A DNA stretch of 64,000 nucleotides from Phytophthora colocasiae (Eukaryota > Oomycota > Peronosporomycetes > Peronosporales > Peronosporaceae). This document shows, in pieces, positions 1-8,570 of this stretch. Under the pieces are notes generated by a model. It was not told where the DNA came from. It made no database searches and was given only the letters and a program-made list of their open reading frames with translations. The stretch is from the NCBI GenBank assembly GCA_018806915.1, contig JAGKQI010000081.1:744001-808000 (forward strand). The letters run 5' to 3'. Positions within the stretch are counted from its first letter, which is position 1. Each line of letters starts with the position of its first letter. The position numbers and the translations under genes were made by a program.

Positions 1-1090
1 CCTTCTGCTCAGGATTCTTGGCTGTCGCATCCGACACGGCGTGGGCGTACTCGTACATGCCTCCCGGCTGATCTTCACTTGAGCTAAGCGTTCCCAACGC
101 TTCGGAACGGTTAGCAAGTAACGCAGAATGGTCAAATCGGACGTTGCAGATGCGACCTCGTCGCGAAGAACGCTTAGACAAAATGCGACACAGTTCGCAC
201 GTAGGAGTACGATCCGTTAGCTTCCTGCGAATCCCCTCTGAGTCCAACACGTATCGGTACTTAATTCCTTGTATCAAAATGTCCACGATACTCTTCTCCA
301 AGTGATCCACGGAACGCTCCAAGTACGCCCTTGCCCGCATTTCAAGCTCCTTCTCCTTCAGAAGGAACTCCCGGCTATACTTCTCGCGGGGATCTCTCCG
401 GTCACTCAGTTTCATCTGGCAGGTGCCGCACGGCCGAGGGTCTAACGTCTCCTCCTCGAACACTAGTTGGTGGACGATTCGTCGAATAAATCCTCTCCAT
501 TGGTGTCGAACGCTTCGACGTGCCTTCTCGGGAACGCTTGATAACCGCTCCGTAATTTCTCTAGGCTTTCGGTTCACAAGAGGGAGTCCAATGTTGTCGA
601 GAATCGTCACTGGGTCCGCCTTCTCCTTAGGCTTCGCAAACTTCTTCGCCCTAGCCTTTTCACGCTTATGAGACCTTCGATGTTTCTTCTTCCTCCCAGG
701 GTAATCCTTCGCGTCCAAGTATCCATCAGCGTTATACAGAACGCTTGCTACAGCGTTCCCATCGGTCGGAGTTTCACTAAAGTTTCGGTTCGCACGCTTG
801 GCAGCTTCGGACGACGCTAGCGTAGAAGCGTACCATCTTATCCAGTACTCAGGGGTGGACAGTTCTCCAGGCGAAGAATCTCGCGTCCTCTCAAGGGTTT
901 CTTCCGGTACATTGAGAATACAACTCAACTCAGTCAACGATAGCTCCTTCTTCTGTTCAGCACTGGCCTTCATGCGCCTCTTTAGTTCGACTTCATCCAG
1001 AGGGAATAAGGTTCCTCCAACTCCTTCTCGTACTCTTCCTTCTCTTCGTCGATGGGCGACTCGGCTCCATCTTCCAGGGCGTCCAATTCT
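1..1090 (-). CDS. Retrotransposon ORF, partial, in -1 frame to the preceding ORF
   Basis: This frame is open from just after a TGA at 1091-1093 to the left edge, more than 360 codons, and overlaps the end of the acidic ORF by about 100 bp. The phase change is -1 relative to that ORF. The product is highly charged. It includes a KKHRRSHKREKARAKK-type basic tract (around 650-700) and two CxxC pairs (CGTC near 420, CELC near 195) that could form a zinc site. The first ATG in the frame is at 973-971. I see no protease or RT motif here, so pol domains would have to be further left. Either a -1 frameshift or an independent start could express it. I saw no classical slippery heptamer in the overlap. 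Confidence 0.5.
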
Positions 1091-2193
1091 TCAGCTGTGA
1101 AGAGTTTAGTAGTGGGGCGCCCTTCCACGGCCGGTGTCTCTTCGGGCGGCGGTTCGGGTTCGATCACCGCAGGCGTTACACTGCGACCGTTAGTTGAGCC
1201 CTCCGACTCGGGAACGGTTCCAACCGTTCCGCCAACAGCGTTCTCTTTTTCTGGCAGGTCTATTCCAGCCAGTCTGCCAGCGTCCTTCGTAGAGATAGCT
1301 TCTTCCTTGAGCCTCACCGCGTCATCGCCTTCACCGGGATCGGGAGGCGGCCTTTCTTGCTCTTCCGTCGCTTCTTCTCTTCGGGAGTCTTCATCCTCGG
1401 AAGCGTTCTCCGTTCCCTTTTTACCCGAATCCATGAACTGCACGTGCACTACTTCACGCTTCCCCTTAGGTTTGTAGGGTGGCCACTGGAACAACACCCG
1501 TACCGCACTCACATCACTCTCGAACCGTTCCTCCAAAGCTCTTATAACCTCTGGCTTCAGGGACCCCCGTTCGATTTCTGAGGGGTACGGTTCCTCTGTT
1601 CCACCGTTCCCACTTTCCTCAATTTCAGTCGTTGACCGTTCTCCGCGCTCTTCTTTCCGTTCTTCATCGTTCATAGTTTCTTCCCCATGCGGCTCCCTAT
1701 CTTCCGAGCAAACACTGCTCGCCACCCTAGCTGACGCCGTCACCTCGACAGACTGTCCCTCTTCCAGGCTGGCCATCTCCTTGTAGTCGGCATAGTAATC
1801 GCAAAAATAGTCCTCTTCTTCAGTGGTAGCCTCTGCTACTCGACTCTCCAATGGTAATAACGCTTCCGCCATCATGTTTTCCTCTTCCCGCGTATTCCCC
1901 ACGCGATAATCGTAGACAAATTCCCTCCTTGGAACACTCTCACTTTCAACTCCAGACGAGCTCTCGCGCTCGTCCTCCTCAGCGGAACGCTCCGTCCCGT
2001 ACTCCTCTTCGATATTCGTCATTTTCACATCCGTTTCAATCCGTTCACTCACGCTCCTTAAAGCGTTAACCGTTCTTTCTTCGCCCGGGTACGCTTCGAC
2101 TTCATCCAATCCCAATATAGAAGCGTTCCCAGGGGTGTCATCACTTAGACAAGAAGAAGGGTCGACACTCCCTTCCCCTTCCTCCTGCCCCCA
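982..2193 (-). CDS. Acidic retrotransposon ORF in phase with gag, behind an in-frame TGA
   Basis: The 404 codons after the gag stop (TGA at 2194-2196) stay open in the same phase down to a TAA at 982-984, and no ATG lies near the start. The product is extremely Glu/Ser/Thr-rich and lacks recognisable domains. Two readings fit: stop-codon readthrough gives a Gag fusion as in some retroviruses, or this copy carries a nonsense mutation in a longer Gag. The context TGA-TGG-GGG-CAG with a purine-rich downstream stretch is suggestive only. The length and absence of other stops over 1.2 kb argue that the frame has been under coding constraint until recently. Confidence 0.5.
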   Translation of the reverse strand, partial: WGQEEGEGSVDPSSCLSDDTPGNASILGLDEVEAYPGEERTVNALRSVSERIETDVKMTNIEEEYGTERSAEEDERESSSGVESESVPRREFVYDYRVGNTREEENMMAEALLPLESRVAEATTEEEDYFCDYYADYKEMASLEEGQSVEVTASARVASSVCSEDREPHGEETMNDEERKEERGERSTTEIEESGNGGTEEPYPSEIERGSLKPEVIRALEERFESDVSAVRVLFQWPPYKPKGKREVVHVQFMDSGKKGTENASEDEDSRREEATEEQERPPPDPGEGDDAVRLKEEAISTKDAGRLAGIDLPEKENAVGGTVGTVPESEGSTNGRSVTPAVIEPEPPPEETPAVEGRPTTKLFTAEELDALEDGAESPIDEEKEEYEKELEEPYSLWMKSN

Positions 2194-4098
2194 TCATTGG
2201 CGACCCGCCGACGAGTCCCCTCCGGTCGTGGCTCCGGCCTTCTCCTGGACGGAGAGTCGCGAGAGAAGTAGCTTTGTAGGGCAGTTGGCCACCCGATGGT
2301 CAGGACTATCGCACAGGAAACAGGTACGCTTATAACCGTTCTGAGTACGGTTGGTGGCCTGCTGAGAAGAACGGTTCGATTGATTCTGTCCACGGGGCTG
2401 CTCGCACTCCACGTAGACATGTCCCTTTGTCTGACAATTCGAGCAGACAGCGTTACCACGACGGCAACTGAGTCGGTTGCATCCTAGCGTATGGCAGCGA
2501 CCACACACGACCTGACCTTCCTGGGTGTGCATGTCGGGGCCCTGGCGAATTCCTCTAACGGGAGTCTCAGGCGCCACCGCCGCCACGGTCGTCGAGGCGT
2601 GTCCAAGCGCAGGGTCTTCGTAATGTGCCACTGCTATCGTAGGGGTAGCGTTCTGAGGAACGCTTGTTTGGGCGTACTGCTGCTGCTGCTGCTGCGCCAA
2701 CATGTGCTGCGTCTGTTGCATTAGCGTGAGCATTTGTTGCATCATTGCGTTCTCGGAGCTCTTCGATTGAGGAGTGTCTTCAAAGTCTGCGTCATTCTCC
2801 ACGGGAATGTGCATGTTCTTATAAAGTAGAACCGTTACTGCTTGCGGAATCGAGTCAACCATAGCGTTCGAAAGCGTAGCCTTCCACTCACGGTTGCGTA
2901 GACCCGACAGGAAATACTGGTACCGCATATCGGAGTCATAGCACCGAGCGTCGTCACACAACCTTGAAATTAGGTCTCCCCAAACCTCGGCTGACATCCC
3001 ACGTGACCGAGTCGTCTTCTTTAAAAGTTCAATTCGCTGCTGAGGCGTCTGGCAGATAAACTGGTTATAGAAACGAGTCTTAAGAGTGTCAAAGTCGTCG
3101 ATACGCGAATGCACCCACCACTGTTCTCCAGTCTTGCCCTTCAAACATTCACGGAACGCACTCAGCCGAAGCGTGTCATCCAAACCCTCCGTGGCACGCT
3201 CGAACGCTTCCCAAAAGCTTCCTGCACGCTCGGCAGTAGAGTCGTCCGAATAGAACGGTTGCAACATCCGAATAGCGTTCCTGATACTCGTGGGCATTCC
3301 CAAAGGCGCAGGTTGAGGCCTTCCCGGCGGTGCGGAATATCCGTACTGGGGCGGGGCTTGTCCATAAGCGTTCCCAGCCCTGTTACCTCGCGGCACGGAG
3401 GCAGGAATCGTTCCTGGTCCGAACGGTCGGGTAGAGTATGGAGCACTCGTCACCGCAGGATAGGGGGAAGGGGCATGTTCTTGTAGCATCGGAACTCCTT
3501 GCCTTAACTGTCCGACCGGCGGGGCATCCGGGGTTCTAGCGGGTACACTTACGGGGCGTACCGGTAATTGCACCGATGACGTAAGCGTTACAGGCAACGC
3601 TTGCGAGGCCATCCGGAACGGTTGTGACTCTGTGGTCGAGTAATGCAGCGGTAGCGTTCTCGGTACACTTGTCGATGCTGGGTTCTGGGCGACGTACGCG
3701 GGAGTTATCACGTGCGCAGCCGGCGTCTCCTGAACGTGAGATGAGAACAGTCCCTTCAACCCATAGTCCGCCGGACTGGAGAAATCCTTCATCGTGACGT
3801 TGCGGTAACTCGCAATGGCTCCTCTCGTTTGAGGCGTTCTCGTTGAATGTGGGGTGTTCCCTACTGGCTCGCTTGCTCCTGTCCAGGCAGGAATGGACGG
3901 TCGGAACGCTCCTCCAGGGAACGCTTGGGGATTAGCGTATCCCTGGGCCCATGAGGCAGGAACGGTTCGCTCCTCTCTTGGGGCGGCCCACGTCTGGCTC
4001 GACACAGTCTGCTCAGAAGGCAAGAACCCCATCAGGTTGTAGTAGCTTCGAGGAGAGAGGGTCGCTGGTGGTGGTCTACCTCCGGGAGGACTCTCCAT
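2194..4098 (-). CDS. gag: Gag protein of LTR retrotransposon
   Basis: This 634-residue ORF would form the capsid/nucleocapsid of the virus-like particle. The N-terminal 280 residues are Pro/Ser/Thr-rich and low complexity. Residues about 290-430 form a retrotransposon-gag capsid domain (SFWEAFERA, LKGKTGEQWW, FDTLKTRFYNQF). A Gln-rich run lies near 465-480 (CAG/CTG triplets at 2678-2692). Two CCHC knuckles, CSNCQTKGHVYVEC and CFLCDSPDHRVANC, sit near the C-terminus. The start at MESPPGG is the first ATG of the frame. An overlapping open stretch at 4032-4556 in another phase has no ATG start but might be an alternative N-terminus. The stop is TGA, followed in phase by the acidic ORF. Confidence 0.8.
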   Translation of the reverse strand: MESPPGGRPPPATLSPRSYYNLMGFLPSEQTVSSQTWAAPREERTVPASWAQGYANPQAFPGGAFRPSIPAWTGASEPVGNTPHSTRTPQTRGAIASYRNVTMKDFSSPADYGLKGLFSSHVQETPAAHVITPAYVAQNPASTSVPRTLPLHYSTTESQPFRMASQALPVTLTSSVQLPVRPVSVPARTPDAPPVGQLRQGVPMLQEHAPSPYPAVTSAPYSTRPFGPGTIPASVPRGNRAGNAYGQAPPQYGYSAPPGRPQPAPLGMPTSIRNAIRMLQPFYSDDSTAERAGSFWEAFERATEGLDDTLRLSAFRECLKGKTGEQWWVHSRIDDFDTLKTRFYNQFICQTPQQRIELLKKTTRSRGMSAEVWGDLISRLCDDARCYDSDMRYQYFLSGLRNREWKATLSNAMVDSIPQAVTVLLYKNMHIPVENDADFEDTPQSKSSENAMMQQMLTLMQQTQHMLAQQQQQQYAQTSVPQNATPTIAVAHYEDPALGHASTTVAAVAPETPVRGIRQGPDMHTQEGQVVCGRCHTLGCNRLSCRRGNAVCSNCQTKGHVYVECEQPRGQNQSNRSSQQATNRTQNGYKRTCFLCDSPDHRVANCPTKLLLSRLSVQEKAGATTGGDSSAGRQ

Positions 4099-4852
4099 TG
4101 ATCGCGTCGCGGGGGCTTCATCTCGAAAGGGTCATCTCGACGGGGAGGAACGGTTCTCGGAGCGTTCCCCTCACGAGGCGTTCCCGTCCTCGACGAGGCA
4201 GTACTTGCACCCCCACCAGGGCGCCTTCCCGTCGTTCCCACTTGTTCGCCTCCGGCTCCAGCGGCCCACTGTAGTACGTTCGTCCTTACGGCGCTGAGGC
4301 CCGCAGCCGTAGTCACGTCTGGGGAACCACCTTGTTCTCCCCGAACGCTTCTCTGCGACGTAGGCGTGTTTGCACCCCAAGAACGTTCCTCACTTCCGTT
4401 CCCAGCCCCTGCGGGGAACGCTTGACCCACGCTTTGGGCCTCTCCTGGTCCTATCGATTCCATCTTCGCCTCCGCGATATAGTCTTCCAGGAGCTTTCCT
4501 TCTTCTTCGTAGAATCTAGATCCCACCCAGGGAATGTACCCTAAAAAGTGGCGCACAGCACTTGGTCCTTAGTAGCCTCTGCTACCGTTCCTCAAGCTAG
4601 GTCTGTCTGGGTTCTCGCTTGTCCACAACCCGGCGGAACCGTTTCGCGTTCTAGTGAGTCCTCTCTCCTCTGGCACTTCCGTCGGCACTTCCTCTTGCAC
4701 GTAGACAATCTGAGCCTCCTTGGATAATCTACGGCGTTCGTGTCACGGTCTTGGTTTCTCGTAAGAGGGTCAACACTTCTCCGGGGTTGCTCTTCTCGAC
4801 GGCGCTCGAACTCTTCCTAGCCCCTAGTTGAGACCTTCTCCAGCAAACAGGT

Positions 4853-4870
4853 ACCCTGCTTCTCCACCAA
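4853..4870 (-). other. Primer-binding site, candidate
   Basis: Immediately inside the 5' LTR the minus strand reads TTTGGTGGAGAAGCAGGG. The TGG pairing to a tRNA CCA end lies two bases after the LTR's terminal CA, the usual LTR-PBS spacing. The matching tRNA was not identified. Confidence 0.5.
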
Positions 4871-4871
4871 A

Positions 4872-5086
4872 TGTCACGCACCTCCCTTGTCGGGGTCGGT
4901 ACCTGTGGCTGTTAGATGAGTACGGTCCTGAGTGGGGTCTAGAAGTAGAGTAGAGAAGAGTAAGTCCTTGAGTAAATGCAATACACGTAGATTTCTTGTT
5001 CTTGTTCTTCACTTGACTAGGGAAATTCGTAACTAACTAGAGAAAAATAAAAAGCGCAGTATGGTACCACGCCCTTGGGGGTGACA
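4872..5086 (-). repeat. 5' LTR, 215 bp
   Basis: On the minus strand it begins TGTCACCCCC and ends GGTGCGTGACA, so the ends form the short inverted repeat TGTCAC/GTGACA bounded by TG and CA. It abuts the PBS-like site and the leader of gag. The partner LTR is outside the window, so the boundary was deduced from the inverted ends rather than by comparison of two LTRs. Confidence 0.65.
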
Positions 5087-5552
5087 CCTCACCTCTTACC
5101 CTCACCGGGCACCGCCGGCATGCCCTCCGTCCTTGCAGTCCCTCTTCGCAAGGAGCTCAGTCTCACTTAACTCCAACCTTGGACCTCCACGTCGCCTCCT
5201 AGCGCCATCATTTCGGGAAGTCGCCTCCTCGAAGGCCGAGTACCATTGGAACGGTACCCTGGCCAGAGTCACCCAGACGCCGAGGCCGCTTGGGTCTTTT
5301 CGTAGCCCGACCGGGGTCCAACACCGCTGGATTAACCCCTTCAATCCCGGATACGGGACATTTGCAAGCTACCCTGTAAAGCTTCCCACAAGTCTAAGGT
5401 AAATCATCAATTTAGGGCCATCAACCAATTTAGGGCCGTATTTTAACTGCCAATCACGTGAAGTTTTTCACAGAGCAAGTACTTTATTGGCTAAAACACA
5501 CTAAATACGAATACCTTCAAAAATTAAATTTGTAAATTTGGCGCGAGGTGTC
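5087..5552. other. Intergenic, no gene recognised
   Basis: The part next to the LTR is GC-rich with an open frame at 5133-5402 that resembles nothing I know. From 5400 the DNA is AT-rich and has a short direct repeat of CAATTTAGGGCC (about 5410 and 5426). Confidence 0.4.
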
Positions 5553-5826
5553 ATGGCTCCAGGCGATGACAGATCAGCCGCCTACCTGGTTGGCGGCGAG
5601 CTTATTGAGGGCCCATTATGGGAGCAGGGGTTGTCGTGGGTTCAAGTCCTGTTAATTCTCCGCACTGATTTGGTAAGTAAAGCATCTATTCAACCTCACT
5701 GTGCAAGACACTGACTAACATTTTGTTGTTTAGAATACAGCTGAACAAGTGATATGCGCTACATGTACTTTCTACACCTTTACCTGCAGTTGTAGTAACA
5801 GCTTTCTTAGACGACTTGGTTTTTGA
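5553..5826 (+). CDS. Possible small two-exon gene, unknown product
   Basis: ATG at 5553 opens a 40-codon exon (MAPGDDRSAAYLVGGELIEG...) ending exactly at a GTAAGT donor (5673). A 61-bp intron with a CTGACTAAC branch-like site and TTGTTTAG acceptor ends at 5733. The second exon continues in phase for 30 codons to TGA at 5826, giving 70 residues with a Cys-rich C-terminal half (CATCTFYTFTCSC). The intron size and signals match those of the certain genes in this window. The product resembles no family I know and could be the truncated 5' end of a larger gene or transposon ORF. Confidence 0.35.
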
Positions 5827-6296
5827 TGCCAGCCTCAGCAAGTTCCTGAGCACTTCTTCATGGGTAAACAGCCTCCCCCAACTGCGACTCGTTTACGCTT
5901 TGTCGGCTTCTTCGGCAGGGGCTTCTATTGTTGGCCAGTCACTTGACTTTTACTGTTTGTCCTCCGTAAGTTAATTTCGTCGAAACTTGATCACAAGTGG
6001 AAATATAAAAGGTGAGGGTGAATAACCCAAACCTCAAATGGTCACAAAATGACACTTCACTCAGCGCTTTCAATACTGAAAGCAAGACTAAATTCGCCGT
6101 AAACTGATTAAGCCGATTTTTTTCTTCCACGGGCATGAGCTTACTGTTAATTTTCATTGGTCTGCTACTACAAAAATTGAGAAAAATCTCTGGTTTGCGA
6201 CGTTTCAGAAACTGTCTCACTTTTTATCAACGCATAAGTAGATGCCGAGTAATTCGAGCATCTTTTATCTCGGCCCATATTTGATTTTTTACCTTA
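5827..6296. other. Intergenic, no gene recognised
   Basis: AT-rich DNA up to the MITE. An open frame at 5939-6220 on the minus strand has no family resemblance. Confidence 0.3.
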
Positions 6297-7005
6297 AGGG
6301 AAATGGTCAATTAAAAGCCGTGTCAGAATCGGTGCAAGCTCTCGATCATTCCTCGGCAACCACTTTGAAAGGGGTAAAAAGCAACACAGTTCTAGAAAGT
6401 GCATTCTCTCCACGATTTTTTGAAGGTTATTACATCTGCGAGCGAATGAAACTGCGACCAAGGCACGCGTTGCTGTGGAGCCCACAAATTTGCCGGTCTT
6501 GCCAATTAAGAGCCGCTTTTTACCTTGCTTTCACTAAGAAGAACGCGTCCCGAAAATTTGCCAGCTGGAGGTATAGGGTTACTCCATCTCTTAATATTCA
6601 GTATCAAATATCAAATATACCAGTATATACATTACTGTAGGTGAAGGCCGATCACTGCTACTACGTATAATTCCAGTGCTGACAGCTCGAGCCTTCGGGG
6701 AGCAGGGTTGCCGCTTTCTCTTTTCTGTTACCTTGGTTGACTGTAAGCTCTTGCAGGACTTCATGGGTTAGCCAACGTCCACCCACTGTCGTATAGTCCG
6801 GGCGTCCTTTGGTCTTCGTAATTGACAGATTGAATGCTAAAACTTTAAGGGTTTTCCGCCAGATTTTTTGAATAGAAATGTGCAGGTATTCGTACTTATG
6901 ACGTATTAGCGAATAAGAGGTGGTAAAACTCAAAAACACTGCATGATAGGTCAAAATGGAGGATGGCTCTTAATTGGCAAGCGGCTCTTAATTGACCATT
7001 TCCCT
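6297..7005. mobile_element. MITE with about 24-bp inverted ends and TA target duplication
   Basis: The left end AGGGAAATGGTCAATTAAAA (6297) is mirrored by the right end, which closes with TTAATTGACCATTTCCCT (7005). TA lies immediately outside both ends (6295-6296 and 7006-7007). Within each half is a second inverted pair, TTGCCAATTAAGAGCCGC near 6498 and its complement near 6970. No transposase is encoded, so this is a non-autonomous element with the target preference of the Tc1/mariner/pogo group. Its right end stops 13 bp before the start codon of the repeat-peptide gene at 7019, so it supplies that gene's immediate 5' leader. Confidence 0.65.
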
Positions 7006-7018
7006 TACACCAAGAACC

Positions 7019-7231
7019 ATGCAGCTCCTCAAAACGCTTGTCATCGCCGCCATCGCCACTGCTGTGTGTTTCTCGCCATCCACTGCTGCCGACAGCGTCA
7101 ACGCCGAAGAAAACACGCCTAACGTCCGCAAACTCTACTACACCAAGGTCCCGACGCCGAGCCCTGTCGCCCAGCGCAAGTTCTACTACACTAAGGTCCC
7201 GACTCCGAGCCCTGTCGTCGGAAACCCGTAA
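7019..7231 (+). CDS. Small secreted protein with two 16-residue repeats behind RK dibasic sites
   Basis: The 70-residue protein begins MQLLKTLVIAAIATAVCFSP, a clear signal peptide (cleavage probably after ...STAA, about residue 24). A short acidic spacer leads to two near-identical units, LYYTKVPTPSPVAQ and FYYTKVPTPSPVVG, each preceded by Arg-Lys (residues 38-39 and 54-55). The layout of signal, spacer and dibasic-flanked repeats resembles precursors of Kex2-processed repeat peptides in fungi. Tyr-Tyr and Pro-Thr/Ser-Pro are potential modification sites. An upstream ATG in phase at 6992 would add nine residues lying inside the MITE; the 7019 start gives the normal signal peptide and an ACC-ATG context. 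Function is unknown: secreted peptide, effector or wall protein are all possible. Confidence 0.6.
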   Translation: MQLLKTLVIAAIATAVCFSPSTAADSVNAEENTPNVRKLYYTKVPTPSPVAQRKFYYTKVPTPSPVVGNP

Positions 7232-8570
7232 ATAAGTGCTTCGTGGCGGAGGATCAAGTGGAGCTGGCTTGGCTGCTAAGGATTGTTCTTAACAAAATAC
7301 ATTGCATGGTGTGAGTGAGTTTCCGATTGAAATACGTAGCGATTTTTAACAGGGGTATATTTTCGAGCAGGTGTGTCAGCTCAAAGGATTGCAGAACAGG
7401 CATCTTGTTTTCAGTACTCCTACACTCATATGAGTCATAACTACTTGCTTACGGTGGATGCACTCATCGATTGGCACAATTTAAAGGTTAGTCGCAAGCT
7501 GGACCGGTTTGATTTTCTTCATTACATGTTTCGTGATTCTTCCTAGTCCATCACACCACCGCCGTCACTGGAATGGAGACTATACATGGTAGGTGCTTGT
7601 GTACCGGTACTCGGAACTTTTCATTTCGCTCGTACATTGTACAGATTCGAGGGTCATCAAGCCCATTGACATTAACTGCATCGTTCGTTTTCACAAGGTT
7701 ATCTACCGAGCATGTTACCCTAGAAAAGAGTTGGTATCTACTGCATGCATCGTGGCGACGTGGACAACGAAATAGATGGTGAACTTCGCCATCTATTTGT
7801 CCACGCTAGACTTGCTCGTGGTTATATTTCTTGAAGGCTCTCAACACTACGGTCCCATGCTCCCGTTGATCGATCTATAGTAGCAACGCTACGTCGGAGT
7901 TCGGGGATGCCGGTGTCTAGTGTGGTCTCACGTTGTGTCCCTTCAACTTGCACTCAAAAGCAACCTGCTTTAACGGTATCCAGATCTCTGAGACGAAACA
8001 CAACGCTCATGTACATGATGCAAACTACACTACATGCACTACTAGTAAGGCTTACATATTGTTCTGCATGCTTGCCATTGGAAAGTTGCCCGTAGTGACT
8101 GCCTTCTAACATGTATTGCCTCGTTGCTATTGAATCAATAGCTGTTGAACCTCAGACCTGCGTTGGAGTTGAGGGAGTTTGTGGTGCTACAAAGGTGCCG
8201 CCTCATTCAAACTGTCTGTGATACGAACAGGGAAATGGTCGCGTGAAGTTGGCCAACCCAATCGATACAGTAGCGTGCTTGCCAAACATTGCTTGTAAGG
8301 ACAAGTAGCTTGTTGAACAGTGACCATCATTCACTACCTTTGTGCGATTGGTGGGAAATGGAAAAATCATTTCTACCAATCATATAAATTACCTACCATT
8401 TTTCAGCTAATCCTCAATGAACCACACCATCAACACACAAGGTGATGAGCAATAAGCTTAGCATCAAATCCCTCCAAGAAGCAGGCCGCCCTTTTAGACC
8501 ACTCGCATTCCGTCGCTGTCTTGCGCACGTTCTTCTTCTTTTCCTTTGCATTCCGCTGCGTTAACGGTAC
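7232..8570. other. Long gene-poor spacer with eroded open stretches
   Basis: Short open stretches at 7573-7800 and 7907-8095 on the plus strand look like eroded coding DNA but I cannot assign a family. The last 150 bp before 8571 is AT-rich to CT-rich and should hold the promoter and 5' UTR of the bZIP gene. Confidence 0.3.

Larger units (their letters stand above)
1..5086 (-). mobile_element. Ty3/Gypsy-like LTR retrotransposon, 5' half (runs off the left edge)
   Basis: The element reads on the minus strand, so its 5' LTR is at the right (4872-5086) and the rest of pol and the 3' LTR lie beyond position 1. In element order I see the LTR, a primer-binding-like site, a non-coding leader, gag with two CCHC knuckles (4098-2194), an acidic reading frame in phase behind a TGA (2193-982), and a further frame shifted by -1 (1090 to the edge). 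No RT, RNase H or integrase motif is visible in the part present, so the Gypsy assignment rests on the gag domain and LTR/PBS layout. The sequence is saturated with GAACGCTT, GAACGGTT and their complements, which are not similarly frequent in the host genes. Confidence 0.8.

Noticed and set aside
2678..2692. CTG/CAG triplet run as an expanding microsatellite
   Set aside because: It is only about five units and encodes part of the Gln-rich segment of Gag.
4032..4556. 174-codon open stretch overlapping the start of gag in another phase
   Set aside because: It has no ATG start and no domain; I kept it only as a possible alternative gag N-terminus.
5630..5665. GGGTTCAAGTCC, a tRNA T-loop-like word
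   Set aside because: No acceptor or anticodon arms could be folded around it, and it lies inside the putative small exon.
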